A stretch of 64,000 nucleotides of DNA from Furcasterigmium furcatum (GCA_001599815.1 BCIA01000005.1:1653088-1717087); one strand, 5' to 3'; shown: positions 23,803-35,149, numbered from the stretch's first letter. Numbers and translations are program-made. Notes: generated by a model from the sequence alone, not told the origin.

Positions 23803-24775
23803 GACTGAGCTGCGAGGGAGACCCGGAGGAATGCGTGTGGCTAGGAGCTCGGATAGGGGGTTCAGTGGACTGAGTACATGGCACACAGGAACGACGTTAA
23901 GGGAGGGATGGTGACGGTACTACAAATCAAAATCGATCTGCTCGCTGCCGCGTCTCACCCATTGGCCCGTGATGTTCCGCACCGGGCGGCGGCACCAGCC
24001 GTAGGACGAGGGAGGGTTGGCACGTCGAACAAGTGCGGGGAGACGTCTGGGCCTCGAGCGGGACGAGCCGATTTGATCTCCCGCGTCCCGTGTCTCAGAT
24101 CACTCGTACGATGTTGCTGTGCGCCGCGGATCACTGCCGTGTGCTGGGGTGAGACAGGTGGCGGGGATGACCTCAACCTCGCCCGCACTAAACGTTTCCC
24201 CGGACATACTTCTGACACAGATATGCGGGCGGAAGGGCGCCCTCGACTACCCCCTGAAGAGGCTTATCGCGCCTGTCTCGGAGCGGCAGGATGCGAGTGA
24301 GACTCGTGATAGTGGCACTACAGAATGCGGAGCGAGCCTCGACGAGTTCACCGCCGGGAGTGGCGGTATGCAGCCGCGTGGTGATCCCCCGGCCACCGAC
24401 TGGCGGAATTTGACATGACGGCAGTGAGACCGAAACTGGCCGAAACATGGGCTGTGATACGGCTCACTGCGTGAGGCGGCCGGCATCTCGAAGAGCGGTT
24501 GAGGGGTTGAGAAGGCGGCGCGACATCAGCTGAGTCCTGCGAGACACTCTCATGAGAAACATGCCTGAACCTTAGCTGCGGTGACTGCCGTGCCAACTCA
24601 CCGCTGGCGGGCGGTTCATCTTGACGTAACCGTTGGAAGTTCTCTGAGTTCCCGCCACTTATGCCCAGTTCTCCTTGTTAAAGTGCCAGTCTCCATCCTC
24701 AACAGCCAGACCCAACAGTCTATCACACAACACCCCATCTCTACTACCTCTTGCCACCACCTCTCAGACGGCACA
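23803..24775. other. Region between the two small secreted protein genes
   Basis: Contains the 3' UTR of the first paralogue and the promoter of the second. No third copy and no other gene seen. CAGCTGA occurs near 24526. Confidence 0.5.
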
Positions 24776-25102
24776 ATGAAGCTCTCTGCAATTCTGACAA
24801 TCATCTTCCTTTTCTTAGGGCACTCTGAAGCCTTCTTCTGGTGGTGGAAGCCCATCGTCATCCGCCCCCTTACCATCCCGATCAGGGTGGGCGGCGGAGG
24901 AGGCGGAGGCGGCGGCGGCGGCGGCAGCTGCTCGTGTCCAGCGCCAAACTGCCCTGCTCCAAGCTGCCCGGCACCCTCCTGTCCCACTCCACTCTGTCCC
25001 AAGAACGCCGCCTGGGAGCAGCGCCAGAACGACAAAGCAAAGTGCACCGCCCCTCAAGTGGCCGTCTTTTACAAAAGCGGTGCCTGGCAAGGGTGCCGCT
25101 GA
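24776..25102 (+). CDS. Small secreted Gly-linker Cys/Pro-repeat protein 2
   Basis: A single-exon 108-aa paralogue of the gene at 23455. Signal peptide residues 1-19 (MKLSAILTIIFLFLGHSEA), then an aromatic block (FFWWWKPIVIRPLTIPIRV), a run of twelve glycines, a strict SCPAPNCPAPSCPAPSC-type repeat and a C-terminal tail ending GAWQGCR that aligns with the NGCI end of the first copy. The start was placed at the Met of MKLS, because the upstream in-frame Met would bury the signal peptide. The Pro-Ala repeat replaces the Gln-rich repeat of copy 1, so the repeat unit has diverged faster than the overall design. Function unknown. Confidence 0.75.
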   Translation: MKLSAILTIIFLFLGHSEAFFWWWKPIVIRPLTIPIRVGGGGGGGGGGGGSCSCPAPNCPAPSCPAPSCPTPLCPKNAAWEQRQNDKAKCTAPQVAVFYKSGAWQGCR

Positions 25103-26137
25103 TACCCGAAAAACACCCCAGGATACATTACGATCGACACGAATACCGGGAAGGTTGGGGGGACAGAGTACTGGGAGAGAGGCGGGGATGGATGCCCGCC
25201 TGATGGGCGAGGAGGAAAGGGGATTCGAGGCTTGCAACATCTGGACAACTTATGGCGACATCAGAGTGAGACATTTTGTCTACACGGAGGGATCATCTTC
25301 TTAGTGGTAGCTGTCATGGTACGAAAGTCTGTTTTGCCCTCCTCTCACTCTGCTGAATGAGGGGGGTTGAACTCGTCCTGCATCCTCCCGTAAACAGGAG
25401 CTTGTGAAATCTTTTTCAGCGCCATTGATCCTCTCGTCACTCGCAGTTAAAGTATTATTGCCTGGGGTTTGCTGTGTAGATATGCTGGCCACTGGTGCGC
25501 TCTCCTGGGACGCTGCCCGATGCTTGCCTGTTCAGGGGCGTCCAGCACTGGTATTAGGAACTCCCGGTTAGGGCTGATGTTGAGGGTAGTAATAGTTGCT
25601 TTCCGTTGTCATCAATACTTCAAGTGCTCCCATAAACTTAAGTCCTACCTGTGAAAAGAAACAAGTAGAAAGGGTCGGATCCTACTACTTGGACTGCTCG
25701 GGGAGTAAGAATATGGGAAGTAGTACCTTACCTATAGCGAGCTAGTGGAGGTACTCGGGAGCTTACAAAGTCGCCCTGACTCCCTGAAGGCGATGTGTTG
25801 GGGCAAACGCGACCCCACCTGCGGGCCGCATTTAGCGGCCGCCTGGTGGGGCAACTCCAATTGGACGTGTCACTCTGGCGACTGCGTCACTGGAAACAAA
25901 CAATTGGCGGACGCAAGGCCTGCTACATTCATTGTTTCCTTCAACTCCAAACCGTCCTACACTTCCCTCCCTCTCCCATTCACAGAACAGACCGCAGCAC
26001 TCCATCTCACCACCAAGACAATTGCACGCTCTTGAGAATTCAAGAGTCGTGCTCGGCTCTCCGTCTGTCTGCGTATCTCCGCGACCACCCGACCGCCTCT
26101 CAACACGCGTCATTCACTAAATCGACACCGCTCCGAG
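25103..26137. other. Intergenic region
   Basis: No gene supported. The last 200 bases are C/T-rich and probably the promoter and leader of the gene at 26138. Confidence 0.5.
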
Positions 26138-27278
26138 ATGTCGCGACGGGCCAAAAATGAAACAATAACGCCCGCTCCGGATCCAGGCAGAGCGGCACGA
26201 CTGCAGGACTTCTACCTTCTGGACAAGATCCAAAGGCGCCTCAAGAAAATGCGCACTTCACCGATGATCAGCGACGCGCAATTGGCCGACTTGTCCATCG
26301 CACGCTCCAGTCCTTTCGACATTGACCAGGACGATCCGATTGACCTCGAACCGCGATACTTCCTCCCAGGACCTGTGAAGGCAATGGAGCGTGCGCTGAG
26401 GAAGACACCTCTCGACTGGCCAAGATTCATCCGAAGATTCATGCCCATCGAGTGTCACCGCCGCTCGGATCATGATGGCTTCTGGCACGCCGATGACCTC
26501 TGGCATGCCATTTATGCGGTAGGCGACGCTGCTACCATGGGACGCCACTTTTTCTTCACCGCCATGACCACCACAGCATGGCACCATTGGTATTGATGAC
26601 CATCTTCTCCTCCTATGGTCTTCTAGCTAACAGCTCAAAGGGAATTCCCAGGCCAATATCTGCCAGGATGCGATTCGAGCTGGGAGCTCCCTGATGGACA
26701 GGTCTTCAGTCACCGGTTCGAATCTGGCGAATTTTTCCACCGAACAGTCGTCGACAAAGACGACGACGACTTGCGAGAACTCGACCCTAACCTGCCGCAC
26801 ACCATGGCAATCATCTGTGATGGCTTCCGTCCTCAGGGCGGCGGCCTCTTGCGTAGCGAGCTGCTCATGGCCATTGCCCTGATCAAGACGCAGGTCCGTA
26901 AGCTGGACATGTACTTGGACCACCACGTCTTTCCGGTGAGCACCACCAGTTGCCCCGTCACCCGTCATACCGCTGATAGTCCTTGTCCAGGCCCTCGTGT
27001 TCAGTTTCCATGGTCGATTCACAGCGCGCATTCTGCAGGCTCATCTGTACAATGGGCGACTGGTCGTCCGGACTTCTCGCTTCATCAAATTGCACACACC
27101 CGACATCTCGGCAGACATGCGGCTTCTCCTCAGATGGTACAACAGCATCCCGATGGGCGAGACGCGGCGGTTGCCCACAGAGCCCGAAGTGACTCGGGAT
27201 GAAGGTGGCGCGCTGCCGATTTCAAATCATGAGCACCCCGAACTCGCGTCACGGCCAACTATAACAGCGGCTCAGTAG
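26138..27278 (+). CDS. Unknown fungal protein
   Basis: Predicted 344-aa protein in three exons (26138-26589, 26641-26935, 26991-27278). The splice choices are supported by phase: only the acceptor at 26640 keeps HHWEFPGQYLPGCDSSW open. It starts with a basic region (MSRRAKNE) and a coiled-coil-like stretch (YLLDKIQRRLKKM), then Trp/His-rich segments (DGFWHADDLWHAIYAV). The second half is regular and folded-looking (HTMAIICDGFRPQGGG, RILQAHLYNGRLVVR). There is no signal peptide or membrane segment. I do not recognise the family. It lies upstream of, and parallel to, the PD-(D/E)XK-like gene, 771 bp apart. Confidence 0.6.
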
Positions 27279-28049
27279 GCTCTGTCTCCCTGCCATCGAC
27301 AGTGCCAGCCCCTCCCCCCTTCCTGTCCATGACTAAGTATGGCTGGCCACGCCTTGGTTTGTGGTCCGTTCCCGCAAAGCGTTCATCTTGGGCAAGCAGT
27401 GCAGAGCTTCCTTTGCGGCGCTGTGCGACAAGTCAGGCTCGTCATGAAATGTGCGCAACGCACTTTTTCCGACAATACCATCGCAATCCTAGATTTCTAG
27501 GAATAGCAGTTCTCCACGCGGGCCTGGTGTGATTGACCGCCATCGTGCCAACGTCTCGTGGGCGCCAACGGCCAAGGCTGGCAAGATTGCGATGGGCCAA
27601 GACGGCGGTTCACCAAGGCCATCCGCTGCAGGCGCCCATGAGCGATTCGAACCGGCGACAGAACCACAGGCAGATGAAACTCAATCAAGCGGGAACATAC
27701 GAGTTTGCAACGGCCAAGTTCCAACGACTGGCAATTGGCACATTTTGGCCGCATATCTGGCCCTGCCACGCCAACGGACGTGGAGTCGCGCCGCCAGCGG
27801 CCTGATGGTCCCAGGGTTCTAGCCGCGCGACTATGAGCTTTGCGACAATTGCGTGGGAGGTTCCCCTTCGTGGAAGGCCCGTTGCATTCAATTGTACTGA
27901 ACCGGCCGAGTATTTAGCTGAACGGCAGAGACATCAGAAGCTGCTCTGTTTCCCTCGTCATTCAACGCCGCATCTTACACACTCACACCATTGTTTCTTC
28001 ATATCAGATACCGTCATCACATCATACCACGAACCCTTCTTTACATTCA
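27279..28049. other. Intergenic region
   Basis: No gene seen. A stretch near 27640-27655 resembles a tRNA T-loop on the minus strand but has no foldable stem or anticodon arm. Confidence 0.5.
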
Positions 28050-29719
28050 ATGTCCTACACCATTCCCCAATCCGTCGCTGACTGGAAACGTCAGGCGGGG
28101 CTTCGCCTTCAAGATGTCAACCCGGATCCGCTTCTCATCGACATCTCGAAGATGGGACGGAAGCAATTCGGGTCGGCGTCCAAGGTGAGCTTTGACGACT
28201 GGCTGCTTCTCCGATCCGTCTGGCAGAAGGTGCCCGGCGCCCCTTCGCACGCATCTCTTTTCGGTTCTGAAGGCCCAGCCCTCAGGAAGAATGCGGAAGA
28301 CGTGCTCAAGCGTCTTGACTGGTGGGACGCGCTGACCAGCGGATCCAAAGACCCCTGGGACTGGGGACGCATGGGACCCTGGAGACACAGCCTGAACGAG
28401 ATCTTGACCCGCGACCAGAACGCCGGACCAATTATCGAACCGGGCTCCATCTTCGACGGTACAGACTCAACCCGGAATGTCGTGAGGAGATACCCAGCTC
28501 GCTCAGGGCGCCACCAAGGCCCGGTGAGAGGAGCATCCAGCGAGCGTGAGCTCAGCAACCCTACTTCGCGGCGCTCCTCGGCCGGCGTTCAGCCCGGAGG
28601 GCGCCGAGAATCAGAGGGGTCGCCTTTGCCTATTCCCCTGGAACCCCCGATCGTACTGCGCCGAGCTCAGGATGCCATATCGGTTGCATCCGACGACAGC
28701 CTCGAGGCCAAACTCCTCAATCGAAACCGCCCCGACGAAGCCCTGATCAATATGTCCCTTCTCCTGCTCCTCCAAGGCCTCATCGCGCCGCTCGTCAGGC
28801 AAAAGAACTCCGGGAGCTTCGACTGGTCGATTCTGCACAAGACCCTGGCTGTAAGCCAGCCCGGTCAGGTAGACGCACAAGGCATACGTGGTCCCCCGGT
28901 TCCCATACTCACTGCAAAGACGGATGGCTGCATGGTGGCCTGGAACAAGCCGCGCGCAGAGGACTGCGACGTCCTCGCCATCGTGGAGGTGAAACCTTTC
29001 CGCCGCGAGGCCGGGCGCGACGCCATTCGCATGCAGGAAAGCTCCGAGATGGCGGCTTGGATTTCCACAGAGAACCTATGGGGTCAGCTGCCTGCCCCCG
29101 AGGGGAAATACCGGTGAGTACCCGAGATCATGGCTGATATCACTGGGTCCCCAGCTGACGAGCGAATAGGCGGCTCCTCGTATCCCAGAACTTGGACCGA
29201 ATTTCCATCATCGTCGCCGAGTACGACCAGAGATACGTCCGCTACATCCAGGGCGACCCAACCATCTGGTCGGCGTCAACGGCTTCCCAGACCACTCCCA
29301 GCAAGGCACCCAGGAATCCTGGCACAGGTAGCCCCAGTGCGACTCAGGGCCCCAGCCCCCGCTCCAGTCCCAGCCCTCCCCGGGCTGGGATCCCGCAAGG
29401 CTCATCCGCCGCCTTACCAATGCACCCGAGAGGCCGCACCGCGGGTTCTGCCGTCCCTTCTACTGCGGCGTCGCCCTCAAAGCCAGCCCCCCGGACGCCG
29501 CAGGTGTCCCCTGCTCACTCCCGCTCCCCCCCAGCGGCGCCGGCGCGAGCGCCAGCCGACACGTCCGCTGACGGCTTCCTTGTCATGAAAGAATACGCGG
29601 CGTTCCAGATGAACGAGCCCGGGCAGTTCAAGGAGCTCATGCTTCTCCTGGTGACACTGATGATGAGTTTGCGCGACAACTACGAGTCGACTCGGCTCAA
29701 TCTGCGCGGGCGAAAGTGA
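28050..29719 (+). CDS. PD-(D/E)XK-nuclease-like fungal protein
   Basis: Predicted 537-aa protein in two exons (28050-29113, 29170-29719). Residues ~286-360 show the core of a restriction-endonuclease-like fold: D292 in a beta-strand context (TAKTDGCMVAW), the E313-V-K315 pair in VLAIVEVKPFRRE, and Q329 in IRMQESSEMAAWI, followed by RRLLVSQNLDRISIIVAEYD. This matches the Asp / Glu-x-Lys / Gln pattern of a widespread, mostly uncharacterised family in filamentous fungi. The region before it (150-200) and the part after residue ~385 are disordered, Ser/Pro/Arg-rich. The C-terminus has a short helical block (FQMNEPGQFKELMLLLVTLM). Whether it cuts DNA is unknown; the catalytic residues look intact. 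The family is often lineage-specific. Confidence 0.65.
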
Positions 29720-30063
29720 GACGACATGACGCCGGCCCAGGCAGGTGCCTGAACCTGGTTCCGCTAGAGGTTGAATCAAGTAGACCGACGTTCAACGATA
29801 GCAAGGGATAAGTGGTTCATCATGCTCGGCACTGAAAGAGGAAGGAGTAATTTGGGGAGGAGAGACTATTTCTGAGATGTTTTGTTTTGCGCAGGATTGT
29901 ACAATGGGCAGGACTTGATATTCGTTGGAGTTTGTTGTAATTTATTTAGCATGCTATCATACGCTCTGATCTAGGTACTTTTTCTTCTCCTTGTACTACC
30001 AGTCGTGATACCGCCAGCTCGTCCTCCTCTTGGCTCGAATTGGCCCTGAAAAGCCGGTCTTCG
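29720..30063. other. Convergent intergenic region
   Basis: Between the 3' ends of the PD-(D/E)XK-like and esterase genes. AT-rich; probably both 3' UTRs. Confidence 0.5.
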
Positions 30064-31113
30064 TCAGATGCTTGATCTGCCCTTGCTGCCGTCAACATCC
30101 GCAAGGACTCGCTCGACCCATCCCCTCATCGTGTCCACCGAGTTCTGCGCAACAGGCGCATACGGAAAGTCGATATCAAACCCGTGGAAGCCGCCGGCCC
30201 ACGTGTGAAGCTCCGCCGAGACGCCGCACCTCCAGAGCTGCGACGCAAAGGCGACGCCCTCGTCGCGGAGGATGTCGCAGACCCCGACGGAGATGTACGT
30301 CGGCGGGAACCCGGCCAGGTCCGTCATGCGCGCCGGCGCGAACAGCGGGTCCACGTCCGGGCCGCCCGCCTTGTCGCCCAGGACGGCCTCCCACATCTGG
30401 CGGTTCATGTTGCCGCACCAGTGCGTCTTGTAGTAGAACTGCCGCGCGGAGAAGGTCTCGCGGTCGTCAAGCAGCGGGATCAGGAGCATCACGCCGCAGG
30501 GGAGCGGCTGCTTGTTGTCCCGGGCCTGCGTGATGATCCCCGGGATGAGCACGCCGCCGGCCGAGACCCCGAGGGCGAAGATCCTCGTGTCGTCGATGCC
30601 CAGCTTCACCGCGTTCGCAAAGGTCCAGAGATACGCGGCGTAGGAATCGTTCAGCGCGGCGGGCGGCGGGTTCTCCGGGGCCAGGCGGTACTCGGCGCTG
30701 ACGAAGACGGTCCTGCCCTTCCCGATCATCGTGGCGAGGTTCTCGATGATGTTGAAGCGGTTTCCCGCGACCTGGCCTCCTCCGTGGAGATAGAATACGC
30801 CCGTGAGGGGTTGCGTGCCGGCCCTCTTCGGCTTGAAGACCGAGATGACGACTTCCGGGTCGCCCTCGTGCAGACCCGGGATGGTGTACTCGGCATGTTC
30901 GAGATGGGGGGCTTTCCTGAGGACTTCCTCCAAGGTGTGCGAGAGGAACCCCCTCATGCCCTTCCGCAACCTCTCTATGTCAAAATCCGTTGAGATTGGC
31001 CTGTCGAGGAGGGTTGCCAGCGTTGAGTCGTACGGAGGCACGGGGATGTCTGCTGAGTCGTGATTGTCATTCCCTCCGGCCTCCTGCTGGGACTGTATGA
31101 ACGGCTTGGACAT
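30064..31113 (-). CDS. HSL-family alpha/beta-hydrolase (esterase/lipase)
   Basis: An intronless 349-aa protein. The oxyanion-hole motif HGGG is at residues 110-113, the nucleophile Ser184 in GVSAGG (usual form GDSAGG, so the Asp next to Ser is replaced by Val), the acid probably Asp280 in VCDILRDEG, and the base His310 in GGFHGFD. EYRLAPENPPPAAL is also typical. These define the hormone-sensitive-lipase (family IV) carboxylesterases, which hydrolyse short acyl esters and, in fungi, sometimes lactones or toxins. No signal peptide, so cytosolic. It is divergent from the metallo-beta-lactamase gene at 31808, with TATAAAA boxes in front of both. Substrate unknown. Confidence 0.9.
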   Translation of the reverse strand: MSKPFIQSQQEAGGNDNHDSADIPVPPYDSTLATLLDRPISTDFDIERLRKGMRGFLSHTLEEVLRKAPHLEHAEYTIPGLHEGDPEVVISVFKPKRAGTQPLTGVFYLHGGGQVAGNRFNIIENLATMIGKGRTVFVSAEYRLAPENPPPAALNDSYAAYLWTFANAVKLGIDDTRIFALGVSAGGVLIPGIITQARDNKQPLPCGVMLLIPLLDDRETFSARQFYYKTHWCGNMNRQMWEAVLGDKAGGPDVDPLFAPARMTDLAGFPPTYISVGVCDILRDEGVAFASQLWRCGVSAELHTWAGGFHGFDIDFPYAPVAQNSVDTMRGWVERVLADVDGSKGRSSI

Positions 31114-31202
31114 TGCGACTGGTATTGCTGGTGTAATTACTATTCGATGCGAGCGAGATATCTTGGGGGCTGAATATCACAGGGCAGATGCTCGCCCAGA
31201 GA

Positions 31203-31209
31203 TTTTATA
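31203..31209 (-). promoter_or_regulatory. TATA box of the esterase gene
   Basis: TATAAAA on the minus strand, about 90 bp before the esterase start codon. Exact match and usual fungal distance. Confidence 0.6.
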
Positions 31210-31702
31210 CGTTACGGAGCGAGTGACCAAGGCTGAGGTGCATAGGACAAGCGTCGTACAGGCTGATCTCACGTCAGAGCCAAGCTGGCACACACGTGAC
31301 GAGCTGTTTAAGCATCTCGTACGGTCCTTGCCTATCGTATGAAGCCGCCAAGCCTGAATGGGGCTTACAACTTCCGCGGAGGCTGACGTGCTTGGAAGTT
31401 GGACCGAGGCTCCAAGCTCTAAGTACTTATGTATCCAATGCATTAGCGGCTGCACATGGAGTGCAGCCGTGCACATCGGTCATTGTGGACTTAGTGAACG
31501 GACTTTGGGGCGCGTTCACGATGAGTCCGATTTCTTGGATGGCGCTTCGCAGGGTTCCAACCTCTATCGGAGGATTTCACAGTGATTGATTTCCAAGCAG
31601 CAGCCAGCGACTCCGCGACTCCGGGACGGCTCCCACTCACGATCCTACATCATTGGTAATGCTTCTTCTGACGTGATGATAATGTTTGCCCATCACGGTA
31701 AC

Positions 31703-31709
31703 TATAAAA
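31703..31709 (+). promoter_or_regulatory. TATA box of the metallo-beta-lactamase gene
   Basis: TATAAAA on the plus strand, about 100 bp before the start codon at 31808. Mirror of the arrangement in front of the esterase; the 694-bp region between the two start codons holds no gene. Confidence 0.6.
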
Positions 31710-31807
31710 TGCAGTTGTCCCTGAGCTGGGAGTTGGAATGACACTACTACAGGGCAATATCCCATCCTTCCTCTATAACCCCTATCACGATTCAAACCAT
31801 AGACAAA

Positions 31808-33031
31808 ATGGCTGCATCGGCTCTTAGTATCCCCTGGTCCAACTCGACCGTGTCGGTGTCCGTCATCGACACCACGATGTGGATTGAAGGCCTCCCACCG
31901 ACCTACTTCATGGGCCCGCAGATCGAGGGCTTCGACACTCTCAACTCTGTCGCCTATTCCTTCCTCATCACCCACGACGACGGTACCAACGTGGTGTTTG
32001 ACCTTGGTGCCCCCAAGAACTACGCAGAGGATCTCCCTCCCGCTGTCGCGGGGCTGATAGACGGATGGGGGGATGCCGGGATCGAATTCAACATTGACCT
32101 GTACGTCAGCGAGATCCTCCGAAAGGGGTGTGTTGACCTCGACACCGTCGATGCGGTCATCTGGTCTCACACCCACTGGGATCACATCGGAAAGCCGTCC
32201 CTGTTCCCGCCCTCCACCGACCTCATCCTCGGTCCCGGTACGCTCGACTTCTTCGGCGCAGGCTACCCCCTGAATGAGACCTCCCCGTATCGGGCCCGCG
32301 AGCTCGAGGGTCGTGACGTCAAGGAGATTGAGTTTCCGGACGATGCCACTCGCATTGGTGGTCTCCAGTCCTACGACTACTTCGGTGACGGCTCGTTCTA
32401 CCTGCTTGCTACTCCCGGGCACGAGGTTGGTCAGTTGAACGGCCTCGCGCGCGTCACTAAGAACCCCGATACGTTCATCCTTCTGGGCGCAGACACTGTA
32501 AGGATGCCTCAAGCCCATGCCCCTGACCGATCACGGACATCACAAAACCCGTGCGTGAGAAAACAGACCCTGACCTCAGTGTAGTACCACCACGGCTCTC
32601 AAATCCGTCCAAGCGAGCATGTCCCGCTTCCCGACTCCATCAACCTGTTCCAAGCCCCCGAGTCGTTCCCCAACCCCCTCCGCGCAGAGCTCCTCTACCC
32701 GATTCACCCTTCGACCTACCCCGAGTCCCTACCCGCGTGGGCTTCGAACCTGACCTCGCCCATCACCACGCCCTACCAGGCCATCTCCGACGAGTCCCCG
32801 TTCCACCGCTACCCGCCCATCGCCCGTGACGTTGTCTCCAAGCTCCAGGTCTTTGATGCCGACGACAACGTCCTCATCATCACCGCCCACGACACCTCGC
32901 TCACCGGCATCATCGACTTCTTCCCCAAGAAGGCGAACGACTGGAAGGCCAAGGGGTGGAAGGAGGATAGCAGATGGCAATTCTTCACGGACTTTGAGGG
33001 TGCCCTGGACCTTTCGACCTGCGACAGCTAG
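31808..33031 (+). CDS. Metallo-beta-lactamase-fold hydrolase (lactonase-like)
   Basis: Predicted 378-aa protein in two exons (31808-32497, 32585-33031), joined in phase 0. It carries the HxHxDH zinc motif as H121-T-H123-W-D125-H126, plus the further ligands H205 (ATPGHEVG), D229 (LLGADT) and H332 (TAHDTS). The full dinuclear metal site is therefore present. VIWSHTHWDHIGKP and the overall spacing recall the AHL-lactonase (AiiA) branch of the superfamily, but fungal members vary widely in substrate. There is no signal peptide, so cytosolic. The start context (AAAATGGC) is good and TATAAAA lies ~100 bp upstream. Divergent from an esterase; the pair could act on ester or lactone compounds, which is inference. 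Confidence 0.88.
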
Positions 33032-35149
33032 ACGAGGGTCGAGTGGCCAAGCTCAGCTGCGAGATGAGTGTGTCATGAGCGGGTGTTGGCGGCTTGTGGC
33101 CCTGACTCGCGCATTCTCATCTCTCGTTGTCAGTACTCACGAATAGACCAACTCTGCTCAACTTGTATACATGTAAGGTCGGCATTTTCTTAGAATTAGA
33201 ACTTAGAGGACTCGGACACCCTGTATTCATAAATGTTTCGTCTCATTGCACCTCGAGTCCAAAGAGCCCTGCATCGAATATTGTAGCTCACATGATCTGG
33301 CTCACCTCATGTCCCGGCGAGACACCAGGAACTACCCGTGTATGGTAAACCATATAAACTACCCGCGTCTCGTCGGGGATACGAAGTATTAGTCATTCAA
33401 GACACACTTCGATACCATCAGCTCCAACTCGCCACAAGTGAAGAGTGCCCGACCCGGCTACCTGGTATACGAGAGCCAGAATTGGCACCCGATACATCGG
33501 AATGAGGTGACGTGGACGTCGTTGTCCTAGTGCAGGCTAATGTTTCAAGAGGTCAAAGGCCTAGAACAATGGAGATGTGTGGGGGATGATCCGTATCCCT
33601 TGACGTCCGTCCCGACTCGTATCAAGGGATCCTTGGACCTTGGCTTGGTAATGAGTGGAGAGCTTGGACTGCGAGAAATAGAATTGATGGCCAAGCAAGC
33701 GTTCATCTCGGTTCTCTGAAGTAATTAGAGAGACCATGTCAATATCTGGGCTCGAATTCAAGGAGGCTGGCTTGGAGTGCCGTCTTCATTGCCGTCTTCA
33801 TTCCTGCGAGGGGATCTGAGGGTCAACCCTGATATTATCGCCCAGTAGTACCTGGATGCCCCAGCAAGTCCAACCTGTGCTCGCTGGCAGACTGCTTGGC
33901 TTTGGCTGCCTCTTCCGCGTGATTTCAGTGGAGTCGTTTTCTCCAAGACGCAGACTTGGATGCAGGTCGTCCTTGGGTGCAGCTGAGGTAAGCATCAATG
34001 CCTCGGACGGAACTTTTTAGTGGATCCGCACAGCCATCCCCCTGGGCGTTACAAAAATAGAACCTATCACAACGATTGACTAAGTTCGGCACTGCCTTCT
34101 CTGTGGCGATGATCGCTTGGTCCTGTCGGTCGTGTCGTGCGCTGTCACGGCTGATGTTTCTCGACTGCTGCAAAGCACTGGTTGAGATGCCGGGCGACCG
34201 GTTCGTCTGGTGATGTTGACGCGGCGAAACAGAGAGCGAGTCAGGGGCAGGCCGATACGAGTTGGTCCTGCGGCAATTATTGTGTGAGGAGGGACGTCTG
34301 ATGATGGCGATGACGACAGCCTGGGAGACCCGGCAGTTCGAAGGAAGGTCGACGATGTCCTGCGAGAAGGTAACCTGCCTCCAAGTCTTCGGAGACTTCA
34401 ATTGGATTCCCAGGCCGGGCTCGCAGCCCTCGGAGGTCGACTGCGGCTCCAGGTAGGGCAAACTCTCCGAACGGACAGCTGGCGAGCCTTTCTTTGACAG
34501 TCGTGCACCACCAGACCTCAGCTTTGTGAGGCGACCGAAGGCGCAGCCCGTGGTGGCTGCATTGTGAAGGCCCGGGACAATGCACTAAAACGCAGCCCAG
34601 AGCGCGGGTGGAGGCTGTCAGAATGTTTCCTTTAGTGGATCTCCCCACTGGCCGCGCAACCAGGGGCTCCCGAATCCGCACCATGGTCGGTCTCCCGCCC
34701 ACTCAGAGGCCGTTGTCTGGGGCTGGCGGCGGGCCGGCACAGGGTCGCTTCCCGGGCCAGATCGACCGAGGGGCGCAATCCGATGTGCTGGGTCCTTAGC
34801 TCCTCCCTCCAGCCCCGGAGTTGTGTATTAGCCCCTGGACCTGAGGTGTCCCGACCCCTGATCGTCCATTATTTTGGAAGGCAACCCACGGGCTGCCGCC
34901 TGGCTGAGCTTTGGTTAAAAGTGACACGGCTGCCGCATCACTTGCTCCTTCTTCCTGCCTTTCAGTTTTTCCCGACTTTTGCGATCTCTGGTTTGCCGTC
35001 ATCGGAGTTTCTGCAGGTTTCCCGGACTGCGTCTTCTCCTTGTCACCTCGTCAACCACGAAAATACCATCACCAACTACACCCGTCGCTCGTTCGGGTTC
35101 TCCTGGCACCACCGTCTCTCCCACATACACACTCACACACACATACGCC
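33032..35149. other. Intergenic region
   Basis: About 2.1 kb without a supported gene. The end is the CA-rich leader (about 35120-35149, ACACACTCACACACACATAC) of the PLC-like gene. Confidence 0.5.

Noticed and set aside
27596..27675. tRNA-like T-loop (GGTTCGAATCG, minus strand)
   Set aside because: The five bases on either side of the loop do not pair, and no D-arm or anticodon stem could be placed.
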